From: an uncultured Clostridium sp.
GTDB taxonomy: Bacteria > Bacillota_A > Clostridia > TANB77 > CAG-508
Assembly (NCBI GenBank): GCA_948466265.1
Contig: CAOJZU010000008.1
Span: 1-64,000, forward strand
DNA length: 64,000 nt
Direction: 5' to 3'
Position 1 is the first letter of the stretch, and every line of letters begins with the position of its first letter. The notes beneath the pieces were generated by a model that had not been told where the DNA came from, searched no databases, and saw nothing but the letters and a program-made list of their open reading frames with translations. This document shows positions 21,462-34,040 of the stretch, in pieces. A program made the position numbers and the translations under genes.

Positions 21462-23009
21462 CTAGTGTTTAAAGTGTCTCATATGAGTAAAAATCATAGA
21501 GATACCATATTCATTACACTTATCAATAGAATCTTGGTCTTTTATAGAGCCACCTGGCTGAACAATTGCAGTAATACCAGCTTGATATGCTGCTTCAACA
21601 CAATCTGCAAAAGGGAAGAATGCATCAGATGCAAGTACTGCTCCTTTTGTTACCTCATCTCCAATTAGTTCTTTTGAATGTTCTATACATTGTTTTAATG
21701 CCCAAATACGATTTACTTGGCCAGGGCCAATTCCTATTGTTTGTTTATTCTTTGCTAAAACAATACCATTAGATTTAGCAAATTTTACAACTTTAAGTCC
21801 AAACATCATATCTTCAAGTTCTTTATCAGTAGGTTTTCTATCAGTTACAACTTCATAATTATCTAGAAGTTTTGAATCTATTGTTTGAACTATGACACCA
21901 CCATTAATTTTTTTAATGTCTAAAGAACCTTCAGGTTGTTTAACTGAGATTTCAGGTAATTCTAAAAGTCTTAAGTTTTTCTTTGCTTTTAATAATTCGA
22001 GAGCTTCTTTTTCAAAAGAAGGAGCAACAATAACCTCTAAGAAAATTTCTTTCATTTCTTCAGCCATTTTCTTTGTTATTTCTCTATTTACTGTAACAAT
22101 TCCTCCAAATATAGAGGTCTTATCAGCGTTAAATGCTTTAGTCCATGCTTCGTAAATATCCCCGCCAGAACCAACGCCGCAAGGGTTTCCGTGTTTGCAA
22201 GCAACAACAGTACTCTCATCAAATTCTTTTAATAGTTCTAAAGCACCATTTGTATCATTAATATTATTAAATGAAAGCTCTTTTCCATTTAACTGAGTAG
22301 CTGATACAAGGGAACCTTCACATTTTCCGATTTCTTTATAAAGACAAGCTTTTTGATGTGGATTTTCTCCATATCTCATTTCTTGAACTTTTTCATAGGT
22401 AAAAGTTAGAGCTTCAGGAAAACTTTCATCTTTTCTTTCAGATTTGATAAAAGACGCAATCATTGCATCATAATTTGCAGTATGCTCAAAAACTTTATTC
22501 ATTAGATAAAATTTTGTATCAAGTGATACAGAGCCGTTTTGATGTAGCTCATTTAAAACAACTTCGTAATCACTTGGATCTGTTATAACTGTTACATCTT
22601 GATAATTTTTAGCAGCACTTCTAAGCATTGTTGGACCACCAATGTCAATATTTTCTACACATTCTTCACGTGTAGCATTAGGTTTTAAAATTGTTTGTTT
22701 AAAAGGATAAAGATTAACAATAACGAAATCTATTGTATCAACATCTAAATCTTGTAGCTGTTTCATATGTTCTTCTTTTGACCTCATAGCAAGTATTCCT
22801 GCATGAACTTTTGGATGTAAAGTTTTAACTCTTCCATCTAAACATTCAGGAAAACCTGTGAGTTCAGAAATTTCAGTGGCTAGAATTCCTTCTTCTTTGA
22901 GTTTATTATATGTACCGCCAGTTGAAATGATATCGATGCCAAGTTTTTCTAATTCTTTTGCAAATTCTACAATACCTGTTTTGTCAGATACACTAATTAA
23001 AGCCTTCAT
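21462..23009 (-). CDS. purH: Bifunctional AICAR transformylase / IMP cyclohydrolase
   Basis: About 515 residues; catalyses the last two steps of IMP synthesis. N-terminal MGS-like domain (ALISVSDKTGIVEFAKEL, STGGTY), then CIDIGGPTMLRSAAKN-like DIGGPTMLRSAAKN, RYGENPHQKA, KHGNPCGVG and the C-terminal DAFFPFADCVEAA and QPGGSIKDQ. I chose the ATG at 23009 because GGAGG overlaps the upstream ATG at 23021. Uninterrupted, no in-frame CGG despite about 40 glycines. It stands alone without other pur genes. Confidence 0.95.
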   Translation of the reverse strand: MKALISVSDKTGIVEFAKELEKLGIDIISTGGTYNKLKEEGILATEISELTGFPECLDGRVKTLHPKVHAGILAMRSKEEHMKQLQDLDVDTIDFVIVNLYPFKQTILKPNATREECVENIDIGGPTMLRSAAKNYQDVTVITDPSDYEVVLNELHQNGSVSLDTKFYLMNKVFEHTANYDAMIASFIKSERKDESFPEALTFTYEKVQEMRYGENPHQKACLYKEIGKCEGSLVSATQLNGKELSFNNINDTNGALELLKEFDESTVVACKHGNPCGVGSGGDIYEAWTKAFNADKTSIFGGIVTVNREITKKMAEEMKEIFLEVIVAPSFEKEALELLKAKKNLRLLELPEISVKQPEGSLDIKKINGGVIVQTIDSKLLDNYEVVTDRKPTDKELEDMMFGLKVVKFAKSNGIVLAKNKQTIGIGPGQVNRIWALKQCIEHSKELIGDEVTKGAVLASDAFFPFADCVEAAYQAGITAIVQPGGSIKDQDSIDKCNEYGISMIFTHMRHFKH

Positions 23010-23360
23010 ATATACCTCCATACATTAGATTTTATTTTTTTCATTTTCTCATATTTTCAAAAACATTATACTACAAGTTTTAGTGTAATACAAGACAAAA
23101 ATAAGAATAAAATACCATATATCTTACGGATATTCAGATATTTGCAATTATTACAATTAAAAGTAAAAATGAAATAAAAATATAAAGTAAATGTAATATA
23201 AGATGTAAATGAGCTGAAAGCCTAAGGAAACATAGGTAATTACTAAGAAAGACTTATTTGAGAAAGTTGAAATGAAAACAAAAGATATGCTATAATATGT
23301 TTACATGGAATACATGATATTGTATAATTAAGTTTATTCTAGAGAAGAGAGGAAATGAAA
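23010..23360. other. Intergenic, divergent region
   Basis: A/T-rich 350-base gap between divergent purH and the large secreted gene. Near 23290 AAGATATGCTATAATATGTT offers a TATAAT-like -10 (GCTATAATA) for the plus-strand gene. I see no RNA gene or purine riboswitch. Confidence 0.4.
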
Positions 23361-26300
23361 ATGGAAAAGAATATTAGAAATAGTAAATTTAAATTTTTAT
23401 TTAAAATACTTTTTATTTTTACTTTATTATTTGTAGTATTTTTAGCTATTCAAAAAGAGAGTCGGAATTTCTATAGTATTTGCAAATAGTGAAGAATCAG
23501 AAGAAAATACTGAGTCAGAATATTATTATTTATCAGACTTAGATCCAACCTATACAAAAGTTGGTTGGGGAAGTTTTATAAAAGATAAAGCTTCTGATGG
23601 CTCATTAATTTCTGTAAAAGTAGAGGGAGGATATTATTCTTTTGATAAAGGACTATGGGCTCATGCAACATCTGATATAAGATATAATTTAACAGGATAT
23701 GATTATGATTATTTTACAGCATACATAGGTCTAAATAAAACCGCTGCTAGTTCTAGCAATGGTGTTATATATAGAATTTATACATCTCAAGATGGAACTA
23801 ACTGGGGTGATCCAATAGGTGGAGATATTATAAAAAAACCTGGAGAAAATGCGACACCTATTAGAATTGATATCAGACAAAATAAATATTTAAGATTAGT
23901 AGCAGATTCAAATGGTCCTAATGGAAATGACCATTCTGTTTATGCTGATACAAAATTAATAAAAGATGGATATAAAGAGCCTGGTGAGGAAGAAGTGCCT
24001 CTACTTTCAGAATTAGATGCAATATTAAAGAGTGCTAATATAAATGAAAATATAGATATAGCTACATATATTAAGCAACATCCAGATTATGAGTTAGCTC
24101 TATTACAAAGAACTTTTGTAAAAAGAGTTGGACCATATGCTCTAAGACGCTTTATAGCAGAAAATGAGGAAAATAAAAACATACTTAATTGGTTAATGTA
24201 TAACAGTGAATTAGGAAAAGATGATAATGCAGAAAGAGACAAAGCAGAAAACTTACGTCTTTACTTACTTGGTGGAGCACCAGACGGAGGAAACTATTAT
24301 AATTCATTGACTCAGCTTTCTAGACTTTATGATGAATATAGTGGTGATTTTGCAAATAATACAGCAATAAACAATGATTTATGCCCAGAAGGTATGACTA
24401 GAGGCGATTTATATAAAAAAATGGCAATTACACTTTCTTTAACACATACACAAACAGTTGGTTTATGGATGCAATCAGGTGCAGCAGAAAACAAATCAGA
24501 TGCCCTTAAACGTTATGCAATATATAAATATATGTATGAAAATGATAAGTTTGATTTAACAGCAATAGGAGAAACATGGAATATAGCAAAATGGTTTGAA
24601 ACTCTAAATGTTGAAGAAATGCGTTTTATTATGAATAATCTAATAGATGACGAAGAGATTTTATGGTTAAATGCATATGTTCAAGATAACATAGATAAAT
24701 ATAGACAATACAAATATATAACACCTCACCCATATATAGCATATGTATGGCCAAATTACGGGGATAGCAGGTATTATGCTGAAGAAAATGTAGATTATTT
24801 TAATAAATTATTTGCAGTAAATAAGAAGGCTGATAATAAAGGTACAGAATTTACTCAAGACGAAGTTCAAAAGGTTGGTTTATGGGATACGACATTTACT
24901 ATACCTGGAGGTAAAAACAATCAAACTTATACATTTAAAGTAACAAGAGGCACACCAGATTATAAATTATATAAAGTATGGATGAACTTTAGAAATAAAT
25001 TTGGTACTGGTTGTGTTTGTGGTGGTATATCAAAAAGTGGTTCAAATATTCGTGCAACTCATGGAATACCGGCAACTGTTATTGGTCAACCAGGACATGC
25101 AGCACTTCTATATTATACTCAAAACATGGATCCTAATAGTGTATACTATGGAAAAGGATATTGGAATATTGATAACGACGTAAGTGGTTGGACATTATCA
25201 GAAAAAGGTGAAAGAATGTTACTTGGTTGGGGTAACAATAGAAGCTTTGCTACGGGATATACAGTAGTATATATGCAACTTGCACAAGAAGCATTAAATG
25301 ATTACGAAAATTTTGAAAAAGCAGAAGAAGTTATTATGCTTGCAGACGTATATAGCGGAAACTTAGAAAATCAGGAAGAAGTATATGAAAAACAAGAACT
25401 AATATATAGAAAAGCATTAGAAAAACAACCTATAAATATTGACGCATGGTATAATTTAATACTTTTATATAATGCAAATAATAGTAAAACTGAAGATGAT
25501 TTTTACGCTTTAGCAGAAGAAGTAGCAGAAGCTCTAAAAGACTTTCCATTACCAATGTATCAATTAACAAATTTGATAAAACCACATTTAACAACTATAC
25601 AAAATACTTATAAATTTACACTTTTACAAACGAATATTTTAACAGAAGCAAGTACTCTTCCTAATAGTGAGACGAGGGTATGTCAGCCAAGTTTAACAAG
25701 GCTTGAAGCAAACCATTTACTTGGAAAAGTAGATAAATCTATTGCAACATTTTCATTTGATGGGGCTAATGCAGGAAAACTTGTATTTGCAAGTAAATTT
25801 GATGGAAATGGTTTCCGATTTGAATATAGTTTAGATGGAAAACAAACATGGAAGACTGGAAACTCATTTACAGCTGAAGAAGAACATAAATGGCAATTAA
25901 CAAGAGAAGAAATTGAGAGTATAACATCTGCAAATGATATTTATATAAACATTGAAGGAGTTCCTCGTAATGATGACACTATATTCCAAATAGATATAAC
26001 AGAACAAGCTCTTCCAGTTAACTTATTTGCAAATGACTTAGAGAATAGAGTTGTTGGTGTTAATCTAAATACAGAATGGCGTTATACAGAAAATGACCCA
26101 TGGATTTCATATAGTACAGCTTCTCCAGATCTAACAGGAAATAAAACTGTACAAGTAAGACAACCAGCAACAGGCACAAAATTAACAAGTCCTGCATCTC
26201 CAGTATATACATTTACACCTGATAATCAGCCAGATACAAGAAAATATATACCAGTATCACATTTATCTATTGCAGGAGTTTCAACACAAGCTACAAATAA

Positions 26301-28138
26301 TGGTGGAGCTGCAACAAATGCAATTGATGCAAATTATAATACTAGATATCACTCAGCATGGAATGGAACTGATACTGAGCGTTACATTATTATTGAATTA
26401 GACTATCCAGTTTACTTATCAGCTGTAGAGTTTGTACCTGCAGGTGGAGGAAACCGGTAAAATATATGATGGTACTATTTATGGTAGTATGAATGGTGAA
26501 GATTGGGAAATTTTAAAGCAGGAAACTAACCTTAGGTATACGAATGCAGCAGATACAATTGAACAAGCAAAAGAAAATACTAAAAGCTTTGAAATTGAGG
26601 AGCCAAAACAAGTTAAGTTTGTCAAAATAAAAGCAGATAGAAGTAATGCCAACTGGTTTGCTGCAAGAGCATTTAATTTATACCAAGATACAACTAGTGA
26701 TCCTCGTCCTACAGCAGGTGTTGCATATAGTACTACAGAATCAACAAATGGCATTGTAGTTGCAAGATTAATAAACCCAAGTAAAGAAATTACTATCACA
26801 AGTGAAGGTGGAGATACACATATATTTACAGAGAATGGTGAATTTACATTTACTTTTGTAGATAAAGAAGGAAATCAAGGAACAGCAACAGCAAAAGTTA
26901 CTTGGATTGATAAAGATGGACCAACAGCTGATGTAAAATATAAACTAGATGCTGAAAAGAAATTACTTATCTTATTAGATGATATTAGTGAAGATGTATA
27001 TTTATTAGATAGTAATAATAATAAAACAAACTATATTGAAGTTAATGACAATAAAAAAGTAACTAATATTTCATATTTGGATTCTAATGGTAATGTATAT
27101 AAAGTAGTTGATATAGATGAAGAAGGAAATATTACAAAAGTAACATATAAGAATACAACTAATGAAGTTAATGAGGTTTCAAGTTATGTTACTACATTAG
27201 AAAATGGAACAGTAACTGGCGAAGAATACTTTGATGAACATGGTACACCTATTTTAGATTTAGAAGATGGAGAAAAAGAAACTTTAAGAAGATTACAACA
27301 AACTACATCAAACCCATTAGAATATATCTTTGCTGAAAGTGGAGACTATGAGTTTAAAATACTAGATAAAGCAAATAATATAGCTTATAAGAGTATAAAA
27401 GTAGATTATATTGATAATGATACTAAAATTTTAGCAAGTGATATTACTTATGACATTACAAAATCAACATGTAAAGATGTTATTGCAACAATTAAACCAT
27501 ATATAATTGATACTGATGGATCTGAAAATAAAAATGTGGTAATGGTAGATAAAGCTGGAAATAGTATAGATACATATAATCATACATTTATAGAAAATGG
27601 ACAGTTTGTATTTTATTATAAAGATGTATTAGATACTGAAAATTGGGAAATAAAAAGTCATATAGCAAGAGTAACTTGGATTGATAAAGATGCCCCAACG
27701 GCAAAAATTAAATATAGCACACAGTCTTCTACAAAAGGACCAGTAACGGCTACTTTGGTAGATGAAAGTGAAGAAATTATAATTACAAATAATGGAACAA
27801 TGAGAGAATATATATTTACAGAAAATGGGGAATTTACATTTGAATTTGAAGATAAAGCGGGAAACAAAGGAACAGCAACAGCCAAAGTTACTTGGATTAA
27901 TAAAAATCAAGGAGGATCAAGTGGAGGATCTTCTACATCAGTAAAAAAAGGTGATGTTAATTTTGATGGAAAGATAACACTTGAAGATTTAGCTAGAATA
28001 AAGATGCATTTGATAGATAAAGAGGTTTTAACAGGTAATAGCTTTAAAGCAGGTGATGTTAATTCTGATGGAAGAATTACACTTGAAGATTCAGCTAGAG
28101 TAAAAATGCATTTAATAGGTTTATTAGAAATAAAATAA
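23361..28138 (+). CDS. Large secreted protein: NPCBM, transglutaminase-like, discoidin, Ig-like and dockerin domains; 2 CGGN codons
   Basis: 1591 residues. An N-terminal signal or anchor (residues 12-45) precedes an NPCBM carbohydrate-binding domain (YTKVGWGSFIKDK, DKGLWAHATSDIRYNL). About residues 220-720 hold a helical region and a transglutaminase-like or cysteine-protease core with CVCGGISKSG and a histidine in GQPGHAALLYY. A discoidin (F5/8 C) domain follows (NNGGAATNAIDANYNTRYHSAW), then Ig-like repeats with the recurring TENGEFTF...TAKVTWIDKD, and two dockerin type I repeats (GDVNFDGKITLEDLARIKMHL and a near copy). +1 shifts: CGGA 23463 in the signal region and CGGT 26455 in the discoidin domain. 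Probably surface carbohydrate or glycoprotein processing, docked to a cohesin. Confidence 0.85.
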
Positions 28139-28150
28139 TAAAAATTATTA

Positions 28151-28185
28151 AAGAGAGATTTCATTAAGGAATGAAATCTCTCTTT
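28151..28185 (+). terminator. Terminator between convergent genes
   Basis: AAGAGAGATTTCATT pairs with AATGAAATCTCTCTT around a short loop and is followed by TTGTAT, 13 bases after the secreted-protein stop. Its symmetry serves the minus-strand PBP too. Confidence 0.8.
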
Positions 28186-28191
28186 TGTATA

Positions 28192-30178
28192 TCAAATATC
28201 ACACATTACAGAGCCACCAGTTTCTAATTTTATTCCCTTTTTTGGAGTTTGTTCCTTTATAGTGGTTATAGTTTTATCAATACCTTCTTCTGTATCAGTA
28301 TTTAATTTTATATTAAGTCCTAGATTTTCTAATACATTTTTAGCTTCCTTTATAGTCATGCCGTGTAATATTTGGAACAGTAACATATTCTTTGCTTTCT
28401 TCTTCTTTTTTAATCTCCATATATGGTAAAACTTCACTTAAAATTTTTCCGAGCTGTAGGGGAAGCAACAGCACCTCCTTGGTGTCCTCCTTCTCCTGTA
28501 GGGTTATATAAAACTACAAGTATTACAAGTTCAGGTTTATCGGTAGGAGAGATTCCCATAAATGAAGTAATATATTTATTTGTATTTACTCCGGTCTTCT
28601 GATGTACCTGTTTTCCCGCCTATTGTATAACCTTCTACCTTTGCACCCTTTCCAGTACCTTCTGCTACAACTGAGTGCATCATATCACGAACTTTACTTG
28701 CAGTTTCCTCTGTTATAACAGTGGCTTTAATATTGGTTTCAATATTTTTCTTTTCACCAGTTTCTGAATCAATAGTAGCTGTTACAAATCTTGGAGTAAC
28801 TAATTTTCCACCATTTGCAATGCTAGATACTGCAGTTACAAGTTGTATTGGAGTTATCTCAAATCTCTGCCCAAAGGATATGGTTGCAAGTTCTACAGGA
28901 CCGACTTTATCTTCTGCAAAAAATATACTTCCTGCTTCTCCGAGGTAAATCAATACCAGTTCTATCTAAAAGGCCAAATCTCCTTAAATAATCATAATAT
29001 GTTTTTACTCCTATTTTCTGTCCGAGCCCAATAAAAACAGGGTTACAAGAATTCATAAGAGCATTTCTTAAAGACTGTGAGCCATGTGGTCTATAATATC
29101 TCCAGCATTTGATAGAAGTCCCTACAACGTCTATTCTACCAGTACAGCAAAATTCACCTGCTCTATCTATATCAGTTACTAATCCTTCCTCAAGAGCTGC
29201 AGATGTTGTTATAAGCTTAAAAGTAGAACCAGGTTCATATGTATCTGCGATGGCTTTGTTTCTCCACATTTTTTGTAGGTTGTTATTTCTTTCAGTAGCA
29301 GATAGTGTAGTCCAAGAATGTAAAAGGTCTTCATTATTTATAGTAAAAGGATTATTTAAGTCATATTCTGGATATGTTACCATTGAAAGAATGTCGCCAT
29401 TGTTTGGATCCATTATTATGCAAGCGCCGACCGGTCTTCACATTTATTATCAATACAAGCTTCTTCTAAGTATTTAGTCACAATTGACTGAATGTTTACA
29501 TCAATACTAAGACTTAGGCTATCTCCATTTACAGCAGGAGTATATCCTTCTTCGCCGATTACCAATTATACTTCCGACTGGCATCAGATTTACGTACTAT
29601 TTTACCCTTTTCACCACTTAGAATGTCGTCATATTTTGCTTCTATTCCATCAAGTCCTTGATTATCTGATCCTGTAAATCCGAATTATGTGAGAGGCAGT
29701 AGTACCATATGGATAATATCTTTTTGTGTCCTCATCAATATTTATTCCATTTACAATCTGGTTTTCCTTCATCCAAAGTCTTAATTTGTCAGTTTTTTCT
29801 TTATCTACTTTTTTTGCTATTGTTTCAATAGATGTTTTTCTTTTTACTCTTTTTAAAATGGTTTCATAATCTAATTCAAAGATGCTAGATAAAGCATGAG
29901 CTACTTTTTCTTTATTTTCTGAAGAAATATTTGTTGGATTTACAGTTACAGTTTCAACACTTGCACTCATAGCTAAAACTTCGCCATTTCTATCATAAAT
30001 TGTTCCGCGATTTGGATTTATTGTTCTATCTAGTGTTTGCTGAACATATGCCATAGTTTGAAGTTCGTCACCTTGAACAAATTGTATAAAACCGAATTTT
30101 TAATATAAGAAGAAAAAATAAAATAACAGTGACAATTAGCATATTTTTCATTCTTTTTTTTCTAGTAATTCCTGACAA
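28192..30178 (-). CDS. spoVD: SpoVD-type penicillin-binding protein with PASTA, 10 CGGN codons
   Basis: About 658 residues, homologous to the protein at 17121 along its length (KIGFIQFVQGDEL, then NPNRGTIYDRNGEVLAMSASVETV). The transpeptidase motifs are STFK, the SxN motif in NSCNPVF and KTGTSE, with one PASTA domain at the end. Ten +1 shifts are needed: CGGT 30091, CGGA 29679 and 29573, CGGC 29554, the back-to-back pair CGGT 29430 and CGGC 29426, CGGA 28939, 28590 and 28448, and CGGC 28360. Each yields family-like sequence, for example HIIGFTGSD, DLPGEAGS, PTAGKILSEV and VPNITGMTIKEA. TTG start at 30178 behind AGGTG. Divergent from murE. Confidence 0.9.
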
Positions 30179-30361
30179 GGGTATCACCTAAACCTTTCTA
30201 TAGATTATATTAAGATAAATTTCTAATATGAAAGCTATTCATCATTTACAAAGAAATTTCTTAAAATACTGTACAAAAGAAAAATTTAATTATATAATAT
30301 TGATTGAAAAATTATAAATATTATATAAAATTATGCATAGATATAAAGTGGGAGGCTATAT

Positions 30362-31840
30362 ATGGAACTAAAAAAAGTCTTACAAGGAATAGATGGCATA
30401 AAAGCAAAAGGAGATTTGGATTTAGACATAAAAGACATTACAAATGATTCTAGAAAAGTAAAAAAAGGTTCAATGTTTATAGCAATTAAAGGATTTGAGA
30501 CAGATGGACATAAATTTATAAAAGATGTAATAAAGATAGGACCAAGTGCTATTATGGTACAAGAAGGAGCAGATTTAAAGGAGTTGAAGACTGCTTTAGA
30601 TATTACAATAATTGCAGTTCCTGATACAAGAAAAGCTTTGGCAATTGCAAGTTCTAATTTTTATAATAATCCATCTTCCAAGCTTAAATTAATTGGTGTT
30701 ACAGGAACAAAAGGCAAGACGACAACTACATATATGATAAAAGAAATGTTAGAAAAGCAAGGTAAGAAAGTACGGACTTATTCGGAACAATTGCTGTATA
30801 TATAAATGGTAAAAAATATGGAGATTCTTCAAGAACTACTCCAGAAAGTATAGAACTTCAAGAAATTTTATCAAAAATGTGTGAGGAAAAAGTAGAATAT
30901 GTAGTTATGGAAGTGTCTTCACAGAGCTTAAAATTAGATAGGGTATATGGATTAAATTTTGATATTGGTATATTTACAAACTTTTCAGAAGATCATATTA
31001 GTGAAAAAGAACACCCAGATATGGAAGACTACTTCATGTCAAAATTAAAATTATTTGATATGTGTAAAATGGGATTTACAAATGTAGATGATTTACATGG
31101 ATGTAAAGTTTTGAAAAAAGCAAATTGTGAAATGAAAACATATGGAATAGACAATAGTGCAAATCTACTTGCAAAAGACATAACAATAACAAATACTTAT
31201 GCAGATTTTAAAGTAAAACTTGGAGAAAGAAATGAAAGAGTAAAGGTTCGGAATTCCAGGTAGATTTAGTGTATATAATGCACTTGCTGCAATAGGTATT
31301 CGGACTTAAACTTGGAGTTGATACAGAGATTATAAAGGCTGCATTAGAAGAAGTCAGAGTTCCACGGTAGATCAGAACTTGTAGATAACAAAAAAGATCT
31401 AAATATAATGATAGACTACGCACATTCTCCTGAAAGTTTAGAAAACATTTTATCAGCAGTATCAGAGTATACACCTCGGGAAAGTAATTTCTGTATTTGG
31501 ATGTGGAGGAGATAGAGATTCTGGAAAACGTCCTATAATGGGAGAAATATCAGGAAGAATTGCAGATTATACAATTATAACATCAGATAACCCAAGAACA
31601 GAAGAACCAGAAAAAATTGTAAAACAAATAGAAAAAGGAATAATAAAGACAAACGGGAAATATGAATGTATAGTAGACAGACGTGAAGCAATTAAAAAAG
31701 CAATAGAAATGGCAAGTAAAAGGGATTTGATAGTTCTTGCAGGTAAAGGACATGAACCATATCAAGAAGTTGACCACAAGATATATCCTTTTGATGAAAG
31801 ATTAATCGTAAGAGAAATAATTGAGGAAATGGGGAAATAA
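30362..31840 (+). CDS. murE: UDP-MurNAc-tripeptide (DAP-adding) ligase, contains 6 CGGN codons
   Basis: 490 residues; adds the third stem-peptide residue to UDP-MurNAc-L-Ala-D-Glu in the cytoplasm. ATP loop GVTGTKGKTTTTYM, EVSSQSLKLDRV, FTNFSEDHIS, DYAHSPESLEN, FGCGGDRD and TSDNPRTEEP; the DNPR motif marks DAP specificity, agreeing with dapA and dapB here. +1 shifts: CGGA 30773 and 30783 (KVGLIGTIAV), CGGA 31249 (KVGIPGRFSVYN), CGGA 31301, CGGT 31365 (VPGRSEL) and CGGG 31477 (TPGKVISVFG). All six glycines fit the family. RBS GGGAGG. Only three bases separate it from mraY. Confidence 0.95.
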
Positions 31841-31843
31841 CAG

Positions 31844-32797
31844 ATGAACCTGCAGATTAAGATCGTTTTAATAAGCTTTATAGTATCTATAATGACTGCA
31901 TTTGTTGTACTTCCAATATTAAAAAGACTTAAAGTTGGGCAAATAGAGAGAGAATACGGACCACGTAGTCACTTAGTAAAGCAAGGTACTCCTACAATGG
32001 GAGGTATAATAATAGCATTAACTTTATGTATTATGCTACTAATTCTTTATAGTTCAAATAAAGAATTGCTCCCACTTTGTATGATTATTATTGGATTTGG
32101 TATAGTTGGTTTTGTAGATGATTTTAAAAAATTGATTTTAAAAGATACAGAAGGGTTAAAGCCAACATATAAAATACTTCGGACTTCTGATAATTTCTGT
32201 TTTTTATGCACTATATCTAATAAAATCTAACATAGGTACAGGGACTATAATTCCTATATTAAAATTAGAAATTACATTACCAGTTTTAATATATATTCCA
32301 TTTACAATCTTTGTAATGCTTGCTGGTACTAATGCAGTAAATTTAACTGATGGAATAGACGGACTTCGGAGCTTCTATATCAATGATAATAATTGCTTGT
32401 CTTTCAGTTATAGCTATTAAATATGAAGTTTATGAAATGGTAATTTTAGGAGCAGTTCTTTGTGGGGCATGTCTTGGATTTTTAATATTTAATTTACATC
32501 CTGCAAAGATATTTATGGGAGATACAGGTTCGCTTTTACTTCGGTGGAGCAATTGTTGTTATGGCATTATATTTAAAAATGCCATTGATACTTATAATTA
32601 CTGCAATTATTCCATTACTTGAAACAGTATCTGTTATACTTCAAGTTCTTTATTTTAAAAAGACAGGAAATAGAATATTTAAAATGACACCACTTCACCA
32701 CCACTATGAACTTTCAGGGTGGAAAGAGGGAAAAATTGTGTCAGTATTTAGTGTAATAACATTACTATTTTGTGTTATTGCAATATTTATTGTGTAG
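31844..32797 (+). CDS. mraY: Phospho-MurNAc-pentapeptide transferase, contains 3 CGGN codons
   Basis: 316 residues, polytopic; makes lipid I by transferring phospho-MurNAc-pentapeptide to undecaprenyl phosphate. Signatures: [46 protein letters not shown] and [17 protein letters not shown]. +1 shifts: CGGA 32180 ([12 protein letters not shown]), CGGA 32367 (DGLGASISM) and CGGT 32542 (LLLGGAIVV). The straddling CGG in GAC GGA at 32360 is read normally. Follows murE directly in one operon. Confidence 0.95.
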
Positions 32798-32862
32798 GAA
32801 AAATCGTAAGTTTTTCTGAAACATCTAGTTTAGACAAAAAAATCATAAATGGGAGGAAAAAG

Positions 32863-34025
32863 GTGACTACACGTAAAAGCCAAAAACAAAAAGAAAAACC
32901 ATTTGATTTTATACTATTTATAACAGTTATTATAATGCTTGCACTTGGAATTGTAATGGTATTATCAGCAAGTTCTCCATCATCGATTGCAGAAGGAGAG
33001 AATGGCTATTCATATTTAAAAACACAAGGATTAGCTGCAATAGGTGGTTTGATTTTTATGTACATAATATCTAAATATGATTATAAGAAATATAAAAAAC
33101 TTGATAAACTTGCATTTTGGTTTACAATTTTATTTCTTTTATCTGTACGTATACCAGGGCTTGGACATGAGGCGGGGCGGAGCACATCGTTGGATATGGA
33201 TAATACCAGGTCGTACTACTTTTCAACCATCTGAATTTGCAAAAGTTGCACTCGTTATATTTTTTGCTTCTTATTTAACAGACAATAGAGATAAACTTCG
33301 GAGAAAAAAAAGAAGGCTTTTGGATACCAATTTTAAAATATTTAGCACCAATTATTATGATACTAGTTCTTGTACAAAATCACTTAAGTGCATCTGTTTT
33401 AATAATACTTGTTATATCTATTATGATGATAATGGCAGGATGCAAAATTCGTTACTTTTTATTATATGGAAGCCTTGCAGGAGCGGCAGGGTTAGGAGGC
33501 ATGTATGCCTTAGCAAAATATGCTAATATGGGAAGCTTCAGACTTGACAGGTTAGTTTCATTTTTAGATCCTTGGGGAGATGCTAAAGGAACTGGATGGC
33601 AGGTTATACAAGGACTTTATGCAATAGGATCTCGGACGGACTTTTCGGAGCACGGACTTGGGAATAGTACACAAAAATATTTATACATACCAGAGCCACA
33701 AAATGATTTTATATTTACAATTATTGCAGAAGAATTAGGTTTTGTACGGTTGCACAGTTATTATATTACTTTTCATTATATTTGTATGGAGAGGTATTGT
33801 AATTGCTATGAAAGCACCAGATATGTTTGGAAGTTTAGTTGCAGTTCGGAATAACTAGCATAATAGGACTTCAAGCCATGATAAATATAGGAGTTGTTAC
33901 ATCTTCAATACCAAATACTGGTATGCAGCTTCCATTTTTTAGCTATGGAGGTACGTCGCTTTTGATATTACTATGTAGTGTACGGAGTGCTCTTAAATAT
34001 TTCAAGGCAGACTAAACAAATATAG
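32863..34025 (+). CDS. ftsW: SEDS peptidoglycan polymerase FtsW/SpoVE, contains 8 CGGN codons
   Basis: About 384 residues with ten predicted membrane helices; SEDS proteins polymerise glycan chains from lipid II with a class B PBP. Motifs: VMVLSASSPSS, GGAHRWI, PSEFAKVAL, LDPWGDAKGTGWQ, IGSGGLFGAGLGNS, FIFTIIAEELG and LPFFSYGGTS. The GTG start follows GGGAGG. Eight +1 shifts: CGGA 33178, 33299, 33633, 33637, 33653, CGGT 33747, CGGA 33847 and 33983. The stretch 33631-33656 holds three quadruplets, two adjacent, and also a straddling TTC GGA that must not shift; together they give exactly the conserved GSGGLFGAGLG. Whether it serves division or sporulation (spoVE) is undecided. Confidence 0.94.
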
Positions 34026-34040
34026 AAAGGGTAAATTTAA

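Noticed and set aside
27400..27910. Minus-strand open frames inside the large secreted gene
   Set aside because: They are low-complexity shadows of the Ig-like repeat coding sequence, with no RBS and no recognisable domain.
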